Shown here piece by piece: positions 8,862-17,537 of a DNA stretch of 40,265 bases. Origin of the DNA: Xanthobacteraceae bacterium. GTDB taxonomy: Bacteria; Pseudomonadota; Alphaproteobacteria; Rhizobiales; Xanthobacteraceae. Location of the stretch: contig JASHPU010000017.1 of assembly GCA_030037885.1 (NCBI GenBank), positions 1 through 40,265 of the forward strand, read 5' to 3'. Below the pieces are notes generated by a model, which did no database searches, had not been told where the DNA came from, and saw only the letters and a program-made list of their open reading frames with translations. A program made the translations under genes and the position numbers. Positions within the stretch are counted from its first letter, which is position 1; the number at the start of each line of letters is the position of its first letter.

Positions 8862-9905
8862 ATGAAAATCCTTCTTCCGGTCGATCCGTTTTTGCCTGTG
8901 CCGCCGAAGTTGTATGGCGGCATCGAGAGAATAGTTGCGAGCCTCATCGCAGCGTTGCGACGCGGGGGCCACGAAGTGGGCCTGATCGCACATCGGGACT
9001 CGTCTGCGGCCGCCGATTTCTTCATGGCCTGGCCGCACGCTCCGCCCAGCTCGGCTGCGGCTCATCTCTCGAATGCGCTAGCTCTACGTAAGGCAGTCCA
9101 GCGATTTGAGCCATCCATTGTGCATAGCTTTTCGCGCCTGCTGTATCTCGTCCCGCTCCTCGCCTCCCGCATGCCAAAACTGATGTCCTATCAGCGGTTC
9201 ACTGGCGGCCGGCAAATATCGCTTGCGGCGGCGGTTGCAGGCCGCTCCCTGATGTTCACCGGCTGCAGCCGCTTCATAGCGGCGATGGGCGCCAAATCGG
9301 GTGGCACTTGGCGCGCCATTCCGAATTTTGTCGATACCGACTTTTATCGATTCCAGCCGCGCGTGGCGGCTGATGCGCCGCTGGTGTTTTTGAGCCGTAT
9401 CGAGCCGATCAAGGGCGCCCATCTGGCAATTGCGGTGGCCAAGAAGACCGGACGGTGCCTGATGCTTGCAGGCAATTATGCCGAACAAGGCGCCGAGCGC
9501 CGGTATTGGGATGAGGTCATCGGGCCGCAACTGGGCAGGAACGGCATCGAGTATGTCGGCCCGGTGGACGACCAGGCAAAGAACGAACTGCTCGGCTCAT
9601 CTGCTGCCATGATCGTGCCGATCCAGTGGGACGAGCCCTTCGGCATCGTGTTCGCTGAAGCGTTGGCGTGCGGCACGCCGGTGATCACTTGCCCGCGCGG
9701 CGCGTTGCCGGAGATCGTTCGCCACGGGGTCGAGGGATATTTCATTCACGACGTGGAGGACGGTTGTCGCGCCGTTACCGACCTTGGCGCGATCGACCGC
9801 GGCGCGTGCCGGATGCGCGCCGAGCAAGCGTTCTCTGCCGCAGCGGTGGTGCCGCAATATGAAGCGCTCTACCAAGAGCTGCGGCACGGAGCGGTTCTTT
9901 CATGA
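8862..9905 (+). CDS. Glycosyltransferase family 4 (GT-B)
   Basis: This 347-residue protein begins MKILLPVDPFLPVPPKLYGGIERIV, the classical GT4 N-terminus with a proline/glycine-rich acceptor loop. The donor domain shows VFLSRIEPIKGAHLAI and EPFGIVFAEALACGTPVI, which contains the E-x7-E pair that binds the nucleotide sugar. It is preceded by a 137-base gap, the largest break in this part of the cluster, so a new transcript could start here, although I see no convincing promoter. Its 3' end overlaps the next start by 4 bases (ATGA). The family call is firm; linkage and donor are unknown. Confidence 0.92.
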   Translation: MKILLPVDPFLPVPPKLYGGIERIVASLIAALRRGGHEVGLIAHRDSSAAADFFMAWPHAPPSSAAAHLSNALALRKAVQRFEPSIVHSFSRLLYLVPLLASRMPKLMSYQRFTGGRQISLAAAVAGRSLMFTGCSRFIAAMGAKSGGTWRAIPNFVDTDFYRFQPRVAADAPLVFLSRIEPIKGAHLAIAVAKKTGRCLMLAGNYAEQGAERRYWDEVIGPQLGRNGIEYVGPVDDQAKNELLGSSAAMIVPIQWDEPFGIVFAEALACGTPVITCPRGALPEIVRHGVEGYFIHDVEDGCRAVTDLGAIDRGACRMRAEQAFSAAAVVPQYEALYQELRHGAVLS

Positions 9906-11086
9906 GCATCATTCGCCGCGTGCTGCTCATCATCTGCGACACGTCGTGGATGCATGCGCATCTTGCGGCAGGCTGGCGCCTGACCGGCGCCACGGTCGCG
10001 GTCGAGCAGTTCGGCTCGACCATGGGCCGCGGCTGGGATGCGGCCGGCGAACGCGAGCATCGCGAGCGCAACGCCCGTTGGCGCAAGGTGGCGTCCGACA
10101 TGGCCGCGGGCGGCGGCCTCGACCTGATTTTTCTGGTGGCGCTCGATGACGTGCTGGAAGACGAAACGCTCATTCATTTCCGCAGGCTCGGCGCGAAATT
10201 GGTGCTGTACCACGTCGATATGCTGTCGCAATGGTACCGCTCGATCCGCTCCAGCCGGTTCATGGACCTCGTCTGCTACGCGGCCGCCGATCACGTAAAA
10301 TATTTTCAGGAGCGCGGCATCAAAACCTTGCGGTTGGGATTTGGCGCCATCGTGCCACCCGGTGACGAGGCCGCTGCGCCGCCGATCCGGTACGACGGCG
10401 TGCTGTACATGGGCTCGCCGTGGCCATATCGGCAGCGGGTGCTCAAGGAGATCGCGCAAGCCGGCATTGCGCTGCGCGTCTACGGCAACAATTGGCACGC
10501 CGAGCGGCCGTGGCCCGCCATCCCCGGGGCGCGCGCCAAACTCATGCACGATCTTGGTGCTTATTTGCTGCCGCGGCTGCGCGAGGAGGGCCTGCCGTTC
10601 GTGCGCGGCATGGCGCGGCGCTGGTCCGGCCGGGAGCGGGCGACGGTGGATGTGGCTGTGCTTCCGGCAGGGGTCATTTGCGGCCGCTACGAAACGGATG
10701 AGTTTGCAGCACTGGTGCGCGGCGCCGCGATCAATATCGGGTTTACCCAGATGGACGCCGATCCGCGCCGCGAACAGCCGCGCCAGCTTCGTCTGCGCGA
10801 TTTCGAAATTCCGGCCTGTGGCGGCTTTTATCTGGCGCAGTCCTGCCCCGAACTGCCGCTGTATTACGACATAGGCCGGGACATAGCAGTGTGGGATTGC
10901 GCTGCCGACGTCGTGGAGCGCATTGATTATTACCTGACGCGGCCTGACGAGCGCGCGGCCATCGCCCGCGCCGGGCGCCGGCGCGTGCTGCTCAATCACA
11001 CCTGGCTCCATCGATTCGCCAGCATCGCCGAAGCGCTCGGCATGACGCTGCCGGCCAGTGTCGAAACAGAGGCGAGCGTCGCGTGA
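9902..11086 (+). CDS. CgeB-like glycosyltransferase
   Basis: This 394-residue protein resembles the CgeB/YkvP group of GT-B enzymes. It has the N-terminal LLIICDTSWMHAHLAAGWRL, then YHVDMLSQWYRS, a central YDGVLYMGSPWPYRQRVLKEI donor-domain entry, and the C-terminal INIGFTQMDADPRREQPRQ followed by RDFEIPACGGFYLAQ. The last part, RxFEIPACGGF, is the hallmark of this group. It probably adds one sugar in the pathway. It overlaps both neighbours by 4 bases (ATGA upstream, GTGA downstream), so it is tightly coupled to the two flanking glycosyltransferases. Confidence 0.85.
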   Translation: MSIIRRVLLIICDTSWMHAHLAAGWRLTGATVAVEQFGSTMGRGWDAAGEREHRERNARWRKVASDMAAGGGLDLIFLVALDDVLEDETLIHFRRLGAKLVLYHVDMLSQWYRSIRSSRFMDLVCYAAADHVKYFQERGIKTLRLGFGAIVPPGDEAAAPPIRYDGVLYMGSPWPYRQRVLKEIAQAGIALRVYGNNWHAERPWPAIPGARAKLMHDLGAYLLPRLREEGLPFVRGMARRWSGRERATVDVAVLPAGVICGRYETDEFAALVRGAAINIGFTQMDADPRREQPRQLRLRDFEIPACGGFYLAQSCPELPLYYDIGRDIAVWDCAADVVERIDYYLTRPDERAAIARAGRRRVLLNHTWLHRFASIAEALGMTLPASVETEASVA

Positions 11087-12390
11087 GACACCGCGTGCTG
11101 ATCGTGGTCAGCAGCTATCGTCCGGCCATGCTGGCCGACATGCAACGGGCGCGCGCTTTGGCCTGGGAATTACCGGCGCTCGGCTGGGACGTCGAAATCC
11201 TTACGCCGGCGCCGAGCGAGGTCCGGCAGGACGCCATCGAGCCCGATGCTGACGGATTCTTTGCCAAGGACACGCCGGTGCATGAGGTGCGCGCCTGGCT
11301 TGCGCCGTTGTTCGGTCTCGTCAGTTTGGGGTCGGGAGCCTGGCGAATGTGGCTGCCGATGTACCGGCGGGGGCGGACCCTGCTGGCTTCGGGACGATTC
11401 GATTTGGTCTATTTTTCCACCACAGCATTCAACTTCTTTTCTTTCGGCCCGCTTTGGCGCTCGAAATTTGGCGTCCCATACGCACTCGATTTTCAGGATC
11501 CTTGGGTGCTGCCGGCGCATCGGTATCGCGGTCGAGGCTGGAAAGCTCGTCTCTCGGCATGGCTCGATCCGAGTTTGGAAAAAAAAGCCGTGCGCGAAGC
11601 CGCAGGTCTGATCGCCGTATCCGAGGCCTATATCGCGGCGCTTAAGCGGCGCTACCACAAGCACTCGCCAGCTTGGCTCGAGGCAGGCCGGCACGCTGTC
11701 ATTCCGTTCGCGGCCGAAGAGCGCGATCTGATCGAAGCGGGCAGGGGACATTATCATGCCGGGGAAGCGAATGGGCGCGAACTCGTGTTGCTCTATGTCG
11801 GGGACGGGCCGACCCGAGGGCGGTCATTTTCCCTGATCTGCCACGCGCTGGCGCGGCTGCGCTCGCGTGGCTGCGAGTTGGCGCCCCGCGTGCACATTCG
11901 GCTCTTCGGCACCGGCAGGCCTGGAAAGCATGACCAGCAGCCGGTCTTGAAAGCAGCTGTGCATGGTGCCGGAATTGCCGACCTTATCGAGGAACAGCCG
12001 CGGCGCGTGCCTTATCGGCGGGCTCTTGAACTCATCCTTGCGAGCCGTGGCCTGTTGATCCTCGGTGCCGACGATTGCGGCTACGTTCCATCAAAACTGT
12101 TCGGCTGCGCGCTCTCGGGAAAGCCGCTGCTCGCCTGTCTGCGCCGCGATGGACCGGCTTATGCACAGTTTCAGTCTGAGCCGCGTCTCGGCCACGCGCT
12201 GTGGTTCGATCAGACCGCAACCATGCCGCTCGACGAAGCGGCGGCGGTCTGCGGCAAATTCCTTAAGGAAGCGGCGGCGGGCATCACGTTCGACCGGCGG
12301 CCGTTTTTAAGGGCGCATCTCGCTCCCGCCATGGCGCGCCGACATGTCGAGCTGTTCCAAGCCTGTCTCAATCATGGGACGGCGCGCTGA
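11083..12390 (+). CDS. Glycosyltransferase family 4-like (GT-B)
   Basis: This 435-residue protein starts at GTG 11083 within the GTGA overlap. The N-terminus VLIVVSSYRPAMLADMQRARAL and the segment YFSTTAFNFFSFGP, then PYALDFQDPWV, are typical of the acceptor domain of GT4 enzymes in exopolysaccharide loci (the DFxDPW motif is frequent). The C-terminal half contains LLILGADDCGYVPSKLFGCALSGKPLL, where a lysine-containing K-LF segment takes the place of the usual E-x7-E. It is probably cytoplasmic or membrane-peripheral. Only 3 bases separate it from the next gene. Donor specificity is not predictable. Confidence 0.82.
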   Translation: MRHRVLIVVSSYRPAMLADMQRARALAWELPALGWDVEILTPAPSEVRQDAIEPDADGFFAKDTPVHEVRAWLAPLFGLVSLGSGAWRMWLPMYRRGRTLLASGRFDLVYFSTTAFNFFSFGPLWRSKFGVPYALDFQDPWVLPAHRYRGRGWKARLSAWLDPSLEKKAVREAAGLIAVSEAYIAALKRRYHKHSPAWLEAGRHAVIPFAAEERDLIEAGRGHYHAGEANGRELVLLYVGDGPTRGRSFSLICHALARLRSRGCELAPRVHIRLFGTGRPGKHDQQPVLKAAVHGAGIADLIEEQPRRVPYRRALELILASRGLLILGADDCGYVPSKLFGCALSGKPLLACLRRDGPAYAQFQSEPRLGHALWFDQTATMPLDEAAAVCGKFLKEAAAGITFDRRPFLRAHLAPAMARRHVELFQACLNHGTAR

Positions 12391-12393
12391 ACC

Positions 12394-13641
12394 ATGCCGG
12401 AACGACAGACACGGCTGGCGATTGTCGTCTCGCATCCTATTCAATATGCCGTGCCGCTCTATCGGCGCCTGGCGCTGCGAGGCGATCTAGAGCTCAAGGT
12501 GTTCTTTACCTGGCACGATGGTCGCGAGGCGATCCAAGACCGCGGCTTCGCGCGGCCCGTCGCCTGGGACATTCCGCTGACCGGTGGCTACGAATTCGAG
12601 CTTGTGCGCAACGTATCATCCGATGCCGGCACCCATCGCTTTCGCGGCTTGCGCAATCCCGATTTGCTCAAGCGAGTCGTGTCATGGCGGCCGGACGTGG
12701 TCCAGATCACGGGCTGGGCGTGGTCTTCACATCTGCAGTTGCTGTGGGCGCTGCATCGGCGCCGCGTAGCCACGCTGTTTTTCGGCGACTCGCATCTGCT
12801 CGACGGCGAAGCGGCCAGTCCGCGGCGCTGGCTCAAGGCTGCGCTGTTGCGCCGTGTCTATGCTTGGCCAACCGGCATTCTCGTGGCGGGCTCCGCCAAC
12901 CGCGCCTATTTCGAACGGTTTGGTGTTCCGCCGGAAAAATTGCATCCGTGCCCGCATGCGATCGAAGTCAGCCGATTTGCTGCGCCGCAGGCGAATGTCG
13001 ACCACGAGGCTGCGCGCTGGCGCGCCGAACTGCAGATCGACCGCGGCCGCAAGGTGCTGCTCTATGCCGGTAAGTTCGAGCCGAAAAAGCGCCCGGTCGA
13101 GCTCATGCGCGTCGTGGCCGGTTTGCGCGATCCGTCGATCATGCTGGTCCTGATCGGCGGCGGCGCGTTGCAGGCCGAGATCGACGCGTTGGCCGCCGCG
13201 CAGCCGTCGCGGTTTCGCGTGCTGCCGTTTCAAAACCAGAGCCGCATGCCGATCGTGTATCGGCTGGGTGACGTCTTCGTCCTGCCGTCTTCGCATGCGG
13301 AAAGCTGGGGTCTCGCGGTCAACGAGGCGCTGGCCTGCGGCACGCCGGTGATCGTCAGCGATCGCGTCGGCTGTGCGGCCGACGTCGTCGATCCCGGTTG
13401 CGGCCGCGTCTTTGCCTGGAACGACTGGTCGCAATTCGCTGGCTGCGTGGAGGCGGTGTTCGGCGGTGTCGGGCGGCTCGCGGCGATGCGCCGGGCCGCG
13501 CGCCAACGGGCTTGGGCTTTCGACGTATCCGTGGCGGAGGCCGCGATTGCCGCAGCCGTGCAGAAAGTGAATCATTCACCCGGCGCGGACAGGGTCGGCG
13601 CGGAATCCGGATTGCAGATCGGCGCTTCGAGCGTCCGTTAG
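12394..13641 (+). CDS. Glycosyltransferase family 4 (GT-B)
   Basis: This 415-residue protein begins RLAIVVSHPIQYAVPLYRRLA, a frequent opening for GT4 enzymes of O-antigen loci. The donor domain has VLLYAGKFEPKKRPVELM and ESWGLAVNEALACGTPVIVSD, containing the E-x7-E pair. The C-terminal ~30 residues are low in complexity and probably disordered. Its TAG stop overlaps, on the opposite strand, the stop of an open frame that may be a gene remnant (see 13638-13802). It ends the first uninterrupted block of glycosyltransferases; the polymerase follows 242 bases later. Confidence 0.9.
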   Translation: MPERQTRLAIVVSHPIQYAVPLYRRLALRGDLELKVFFTWHDGREAIQDRGFARPVAWDIPLTGGYEFELVRNVSSDAGTHRFRGLRNPDLLKRVVSWRPDVVQITGWAWSSHLQLLWALHRRRVATLFFGDSHLLDGEAASPRRWLKAALLRRVYAWPTGILVAGSANRAYFERFGVPPEKLHPCPHAIEVSRFAAPQANVDHEAARWRAELQIDRGRKVLLYAGKFEPKKRPVELMRVVAGLRDPSIMLVLIGGGALQAEIDALAAAQPSRFRVLPFQNQSRMPIVYRLGDVFVLPSSHAESWGLAVNEALACGTPVIVSDRVGCAADVVDPGCGRVFAWNDWSQFAGCVEAVFGGVGRLAAMRRAARQRAWAFDVSVAEAAIAAAVQKVNHSPGADRVGAESGLQIGASSVR

Positions 13642-13802
13642 GCGCGTCTGGCGCGTTCGATCACGATCTGATCGCACAGTGCCCTGATCGCAAAGGTGGG
13701 ATGGGGGAAATGCGCTTCCGCGGCGGCAACCAGTTGCGCTTTGGTGGGAAAACCTTCTTCCACGCCGAAGCGACGAAAATCGTCGATGCTTCCCGGCCGA
13801 TT
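13638..13802 (-). pseudogene. Possible C-terminal remnant of an unknown gene on the minus strand
   Basis: In the 242-base space between two + strand genes, the minus strand has an open frame of 54 codons ending in TAA at 13638-13640, convergent with the glycosyltransferase stop. It has no ATG; the only plausible start is GTG at 13763 (41 aa). Its third-position G+C and residue mix (VEEGFPTKAQLVAAAEAHFPHP, then FAIRALCDQIVIERAR) look like protein rather than chance. An in-frame TAA lies immediately upstream at 13803-13805. I do not recognise the family. A remnant left by cluster rearrangement is the simplest reading; a chance open frame cannot be excluded. Confidence 0.3.
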
Positions 13803-13883
13803 TTATGCTAATAGAATGATGATGACGCCCAAGCAAGCTCGACTCGATCGAGCTGAGAGGCGGGGCTGCCTGGTGATCAGCCG

Positions 13884-15374
13884 ATGCGCGTGACGGCCGC
13901 AGACCATTCATCATTCCGCGCGATGGACCCGCGGCAGCTCGGGTTTTTTTTTACTGCAGTGATGGCTGTCGCGTTGTTGCTCAGCTTTTTCGCCCAGGAT
14001 TCCATCGCTTATCTGTGCGTGACGGTGCCGGTGCTCATACCGACCTTTCTATGGCTGAATTACGGGGCCTTCGGAATACCGGTGCTGCCGGTGGTCGCGG
14101 CGTTATTTTATTTGTACTACGCGATGCCGCTGCTCTTGGGCGACACGCTACAAATCTACAAAACGTCCGAGCTGGTGTGGGCAGCGTTGTCGGTTGGATA
14201 TTTCCTCACCGCGGCATCATTTGCGGCTTGGCCGTTTCTGGGTACGAAGCGCCACAAGAACCGCCCGGCGCTGACCAGGGGCGCCGCGCGCTATGCGCGA
14301 TCCATCACGGAGCAGTTGTTGCGCAATGTCGCATTGGTCGAGGATTTGTATCGACTGATTTTCGTGGGGCTTGCTACCGGCATCGTCTTCAATGCGGCGG
14401 CGGCCGCTGGCAAGCTCGGCTTCCTCGGCAGCTTTTCGGGTTTTGTTCGCGCCTGCGTGCTGCCGTTGACTTACGTGGCTTGCTATCTGACGGGGTATGC
14501 GCGCGGTGTCGGACTATTGCGGGGCCCGCGCTGGGTGTGGACATGCGGCGGTTTTCTCGCGGCGACCGGGATGTCGATGAGCGGACTATTCATGGTCGGC
14601 GGCGCCATGAATATCGCTGCAGTCATGCTCGGCTACGTTTTGGGCACGAAGCGGCTGCCGTGGGCGGCGATGATACTGGTGTTTGCAGTACTGAGCATTC
14701 TTAACGCCGGCAAGGGCGACGTGCGCGAGATGTATTGGGAGCGCGACAGCCAAGCGGTGGAAAACGCCTCGTTGACGAAAATTCCCGGCATGATGACGGA
14801 TTGGTTCGTCGCCGGGATCAGCAATATCGGATCGACCGCACGGGCGAGAAATCCGACCCTGTTGGAGCGTACATCGCTTCTGCACATGGTCTTGGCCGTG
14901 CAGGAGGCAACACCGCGGGTCATCCCGTACCTCGAAGGCGAAACCTACGCGATGCTGCCGTCGATGCTGGTGCCGCGTTTTTTGGAGCCGGATAAAATCG
15001 AAAGCCAGGCGGTGCTGAATCTGCTCAGTGTGCGCTATGGCCGCGAAACCGCGGAAGATGTCGGGAAGACCACGATCGGCTGGGGCATGGTGGCCGAGGC
15101 CTACGCCAACTTCGGCAATTTCGGCGTGGTGGCGGTCGGCGCGATGTTCGGTGCGCTGTGTGGCTTTTTGATGCGGCTGAGCGCCACGGCCGGGCCGACA
15201 TCGATAGCCATGCTGACCGCAATCACTTCGACGCTCACCCTCTGCAACTTGGAGGCCGATTTCTCCTACATCATGGTCACGTTGTTCCAAACCATCGCCG
15301 GCGTCTGCATCTTTGCCGCGCTTCCCAGACTCCGGGCTCGCCGGTCTGCCATGGCCAGATCTGTTTCAACATAA
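13884..15374 (+). CDS. Wzy-like polysaccharide polymerase, multi-pass membrane protein
   Basis: This protein is about 496 residues, with 10 or more hydrophobic segments (for example FFFTAVMAVALLLSFFA, the stretch around VLIPTFLWLNYGAFG, and a C-terminal pair near IAMLTAITSTLTL). Between them is a large hydrophilic loop with GKGDVREMYWE, ARARNPTLLERTSLLHMV and IPYLEGETYAMLPSMLVPR. This topology, with a polar loop and conserved Arg/Pro in the second half, is typical of O-antigen or exopolysaccharide polymerases, which join lipid-linked repeats in the periplasm. Sequence conservation in Wzy is low, so the call rests on topology and context. The start could also be ATG 13923 (MDPRQLG). It is the only polymerase candidate in the cluster. 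Confidence 0.75.
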   Translation: MRVTAADHSSFRAMDPRQLGFFFTAVMAVALLLSFFAQDSIAYLCVTVPVLIPTFLWLNYGAFGIPVLPVVAALFYLYYAMPLLLGDTLQIYKTSELVWAALSVGYFLTAASFAAWPFLGTKRHKNRPALTRGAARYARSITEQLLRNVALVEDLYRLIFVGLATGIVFNAAAAAGKLGFLGSFSGFVRACVLPLTYVACYLTGYARGVGLLRGPRWVWTCGGFLAATGMSMSGLFMVGGAMNIAAVMLGYVLGTKRLPWAAMILVFAVLSILNAGKGDVREMYWERDSQAVENASLTKIPGMMTDWFVAGISNIGSTARARNPTLLERTSLLHMVLAVQEATPRVIPYLEGETYAMLPSMLVPRFLEPDKIESQAVLNLLSVRYGRETAEDVGKTTIGWGMVAEAYANFGNFGVVAVGAMFGALCGFLMRLSATAGPTSIAMLTAITSTLTLCNLEADFSYIMVTLFQTIAGVCIFAALPRLRARRSAMARSVST

Positions 15375-15420
15375 CCCGCTGCCGAGATCGTTAAGCGCAA
15401 TCGCGCCGACCGAAAGATCC

Positions 15421-16584
15421 ATGCGGCTCGTGCACGTCGTTCCGACCTATCTGCCGGCCAGACGCTATGGCGGCCCGATCGTCGCTGTTCATGGCCTTTG
15501 CCGCGCGCTCGCCGCGCGCGGCCACGAAGTGGAGGTCTACACCACGAGTATCGACGGGCCGCACGACAGCGCGGTGCCGCATTGCGCGCCGGTTATGCTG
15601 GACTGCGTGAAGATCCGATACTTCCTTTCGCCGTGGCTGCGCCGCCTATCGTACGCGCCGGCTTTGAGCGAGACGTTGCGCCGGGAAATCCACGGGGCCG
15701 ACGTTGTGCACCTGCACTCAGTCTTCCTTTGGCCGACCTGGCGGGCGGCTCGGATCGCGCGGGCGGCGAACGTGCCGTACGTGATTTCGCCGCGTGGCAT
15801 GCTGGTCAAGAAATTGATCGACAGTCGCAATCGGTTGATCAAATCCGCATGGATCGGCTTGATCGAGAAGTCGAACTTGGAAGGCGCTGCGGTCATTCAT
15901 GCGGCCTCCGAAGTGGAACGGGAAGAGATCGAGAAATTGGGATGGCGATTACCGCGTATGACGGTGCTGCCAAACGCCGTCGACGATGTTATGCCGGTCA
16001 CCCAAAACGCCATGCCATCGCCGGAAATCGTCGACCTGGGTCGCGAAAATCCACTTGTTCTGTTCTTCGGCCGATTGGCGCGTGTGAAAGGCTTGGACCG
16101 TCTCTTGCAGGCGTTCGCGAGGACGAAACACGGCACCCTTGCAATCGTGGGAACCGATTACGAGGGACTTGCGCCTCAACTCGTGGCGCTCGCTCACGAA
16201 CTCGCGATCCAGCACCGGGTCCGTTTCGTGCCGCGCACGATAACAGGAGCGGATAAGGAGAGTGTGTTTGCGTCTGCGCGCGTATTCGTGCTGCCATCCC
16301 ACTCCGAGAGCTTCGGTAATTCCGTGCTTGAGGCGATGCAACGTGGCTTGCCGGTCATTGTCACGCCCGGAATCGGCGCCGCCGAAGTGGTGAGGGAATC
16401 TGGAGGCGGCCTCGTGGTCGACGGCGATCCGGAGTCACTGGGCTGCGCGATGGATTGGCTCACGTCCGACCTCGCACGAGCGGCCGCAATGGGAGAAGCC
16501 GGCAGGCGGCATGTGAGCGATCATTACACTTGGCCGAAAATCGCTGCTCGCATGGAAGCGCTCTACGAGTCCTTGAAGAAATAG
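15421..16584 (+). CDS. Glycosyltransferase family 4 (GT-B)
   Basis: This 387-residue protein starts MRLVHVVPTYLPARRYGGPI, with the GT4 glycine-rich acceptor loop. It has PYVISPRGMLVKKLID in the middle, a motif shared with capsule and colanic-acid GT4 enzymes, then LVLFFGRLARVKGLDRLL opening the donor domain and ESFGNSVLEAMQRGLPVIVT with the E-x7-E pair. A longer open frame begins at 15313 inside the polymerase gene; ATG 15421 gives the expected family start. It is probably co-transcribed with the polymerase, from which it is separated by 46 bases. The family is secure, the donor unknown. Confidence 0.92.
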   Translation: MRLVHVVPTYLPARRYGGPIVAVHGLCRALAARGHEVEVYTTSIDGPHDSAVPHCAPVMLDCVKIRYFLSPWLRRLSYAPALSETLRREIHGADVVHLHSVFLWPTWRAARIARAANVPYVISPRGMLVKKLIDSRNRLIKSAWIGLIEKSNLEGAAVIHAASEVEREEIEKLGWRLPRMTVLPNAVDDVMPVTQNAMPSPEIVDLGRENPLVLFFGRLARVKGLDRLLQAFARTKHGTLAIVGTDYEGLAPQLVALAHELAIQHRVRFVPRTITGADKESVFASARVFVLPSHSESFGNSVLEAMQRGLPVIVTPGIGAAEVVRESGGGLVVDGDPESLGCAMDWLTSDLARAAAMGEAGRRHVSDHYTWPKIAARMEALYESLKK

Positions 16585-16596
16585 CGTTACGCTGGC

Positions 16597-17376
16597 TTGC
16601 TCGAACACATCACCCCGCTGATTTTGACGTTCAATGAGGCGCCTAACATCGTGCGCACGATGAGCAAGCTCGTGTGGGCGCGACGGATCGTCGTAATTGA
16701 TTCTGGCAGCACCGATGAAACGCTGAGCATGCTGGCCAGGTATCCACAGGCCGAGGTCGTCTATAATTCATTCAGCGATTTTTCCGCACAGTGCAATTTC
16801 GGCCTGACGCAGGTAAAAACACCGTGGGTGCTGTCGCTCGACGCCGACTACGAATTGAGCGATTCACTGGTCGAAGAAATCGCCGGACTTGCCGACAAAG
16901 AGTTGATCGCGGGCTATCGCGCAAAATTCATTTACCGCATCTACGGCCATCCATTGCGCGGGACGCTTTATCCGCCGCGCGTCGTACTGTACCGAAAGGA
17001 TCGCGCGCGTTATCGGAACGAAGGCCATGGCCACCGCGTAACGATTGACGGACAAGTCAGCGAGCTTACCGGAGTGATCTATCATGACGATCACAAATCG
17101 CTGTCGCGCTGGTTCGACTCGCAGCGTCGTTATGCAGTCGAGGAGGCGGGATACCTCGCCGACACACCGGACGAAAAACTCAAATTGAGCGATCGTGTCC
17201 GCCGCACCGGTTGGCTTGGCCCTCTCGGAATTCTGGTCTACACGCTGTTCGTCAAAGGCTGCATTCTCGATGGCTGGCCTGGATGGTTCTACGCGCTGCA
17301 GCGGCTGGTTGCCGAAACGCTGATCGCGGTCGAAATCGTCGAACGCCGCCTGCTCTTACGCAAGAGGCGCGGCTAA
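16597..17376 (+). CDS. Glycosyltransferase family 2, WaaE/KdtX-like
   Basis: This 259-residue GT-A protein has ITPLILTFNEAPNIVRTM, RIVVIDSGSTDET and VLSLDADYEL (DxD-type metal site). The middle GHPLRGTLYPPRVVLYRKDRA and the later HDDHKSLSRWFDSQRRYA fit the WaaE/KdtX subgroup (beta-1,4-glucosyltransferases of LPS core and related enzymes). The C-terminal hydrophobic stretch GPLGILVYTLFVKGCILDGWPG probably attaches it to the membrane. The reading frame opens at TTG 16597, 12 bases after the previous stop; no ATG is close, so a TTG start is the best reading but not certain. Confidence 0.87.
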   Translation: MLEHITPLILTFNEAPNIVRTMSKLVWARRIVVIDSGSTDETLSMLARYPQAEVVYNSFSDFSAQCNFGLTQVKTPWVLSLDADYELSDSLVEEIAGLADKELIAGYRAKFIYRIYGHPLRGTLYPPRVVLYRKDRARYRNEGHGHRVTIDGQVSELTGVIYHDDHKSLSRWFDSQRRYAVEEAGYLADTPDEKLKLSDRVRRTGWLGPLGILVYTLFVKGCILDGWPGWFYALQRLVAETLIAVEIVERRLLLRKRRG

Positions 17377-17537
17377 ATCGGCCAAGCACCGTAGACCAAG
17401 GGCAACCCTTTACCTGGCATTGCCATCGTCTTCGCGCCGTTCGATCCGGCTCCTCCGCTGTCCGCCTGTGCCGCCTGAAAGATGCGCCTCACGAAAGTTG
17501 CGCAAATCCCGTTCGCCGGAATTCTATCGTGCCTTTG

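Noticed and set aside
9869-11011. Minus-strand open frame of 380 codons opposite the CgeB-like gene
   Set aside because: It is a shadow of the recognised + strand glycosyltransferase, with no motif of its own.
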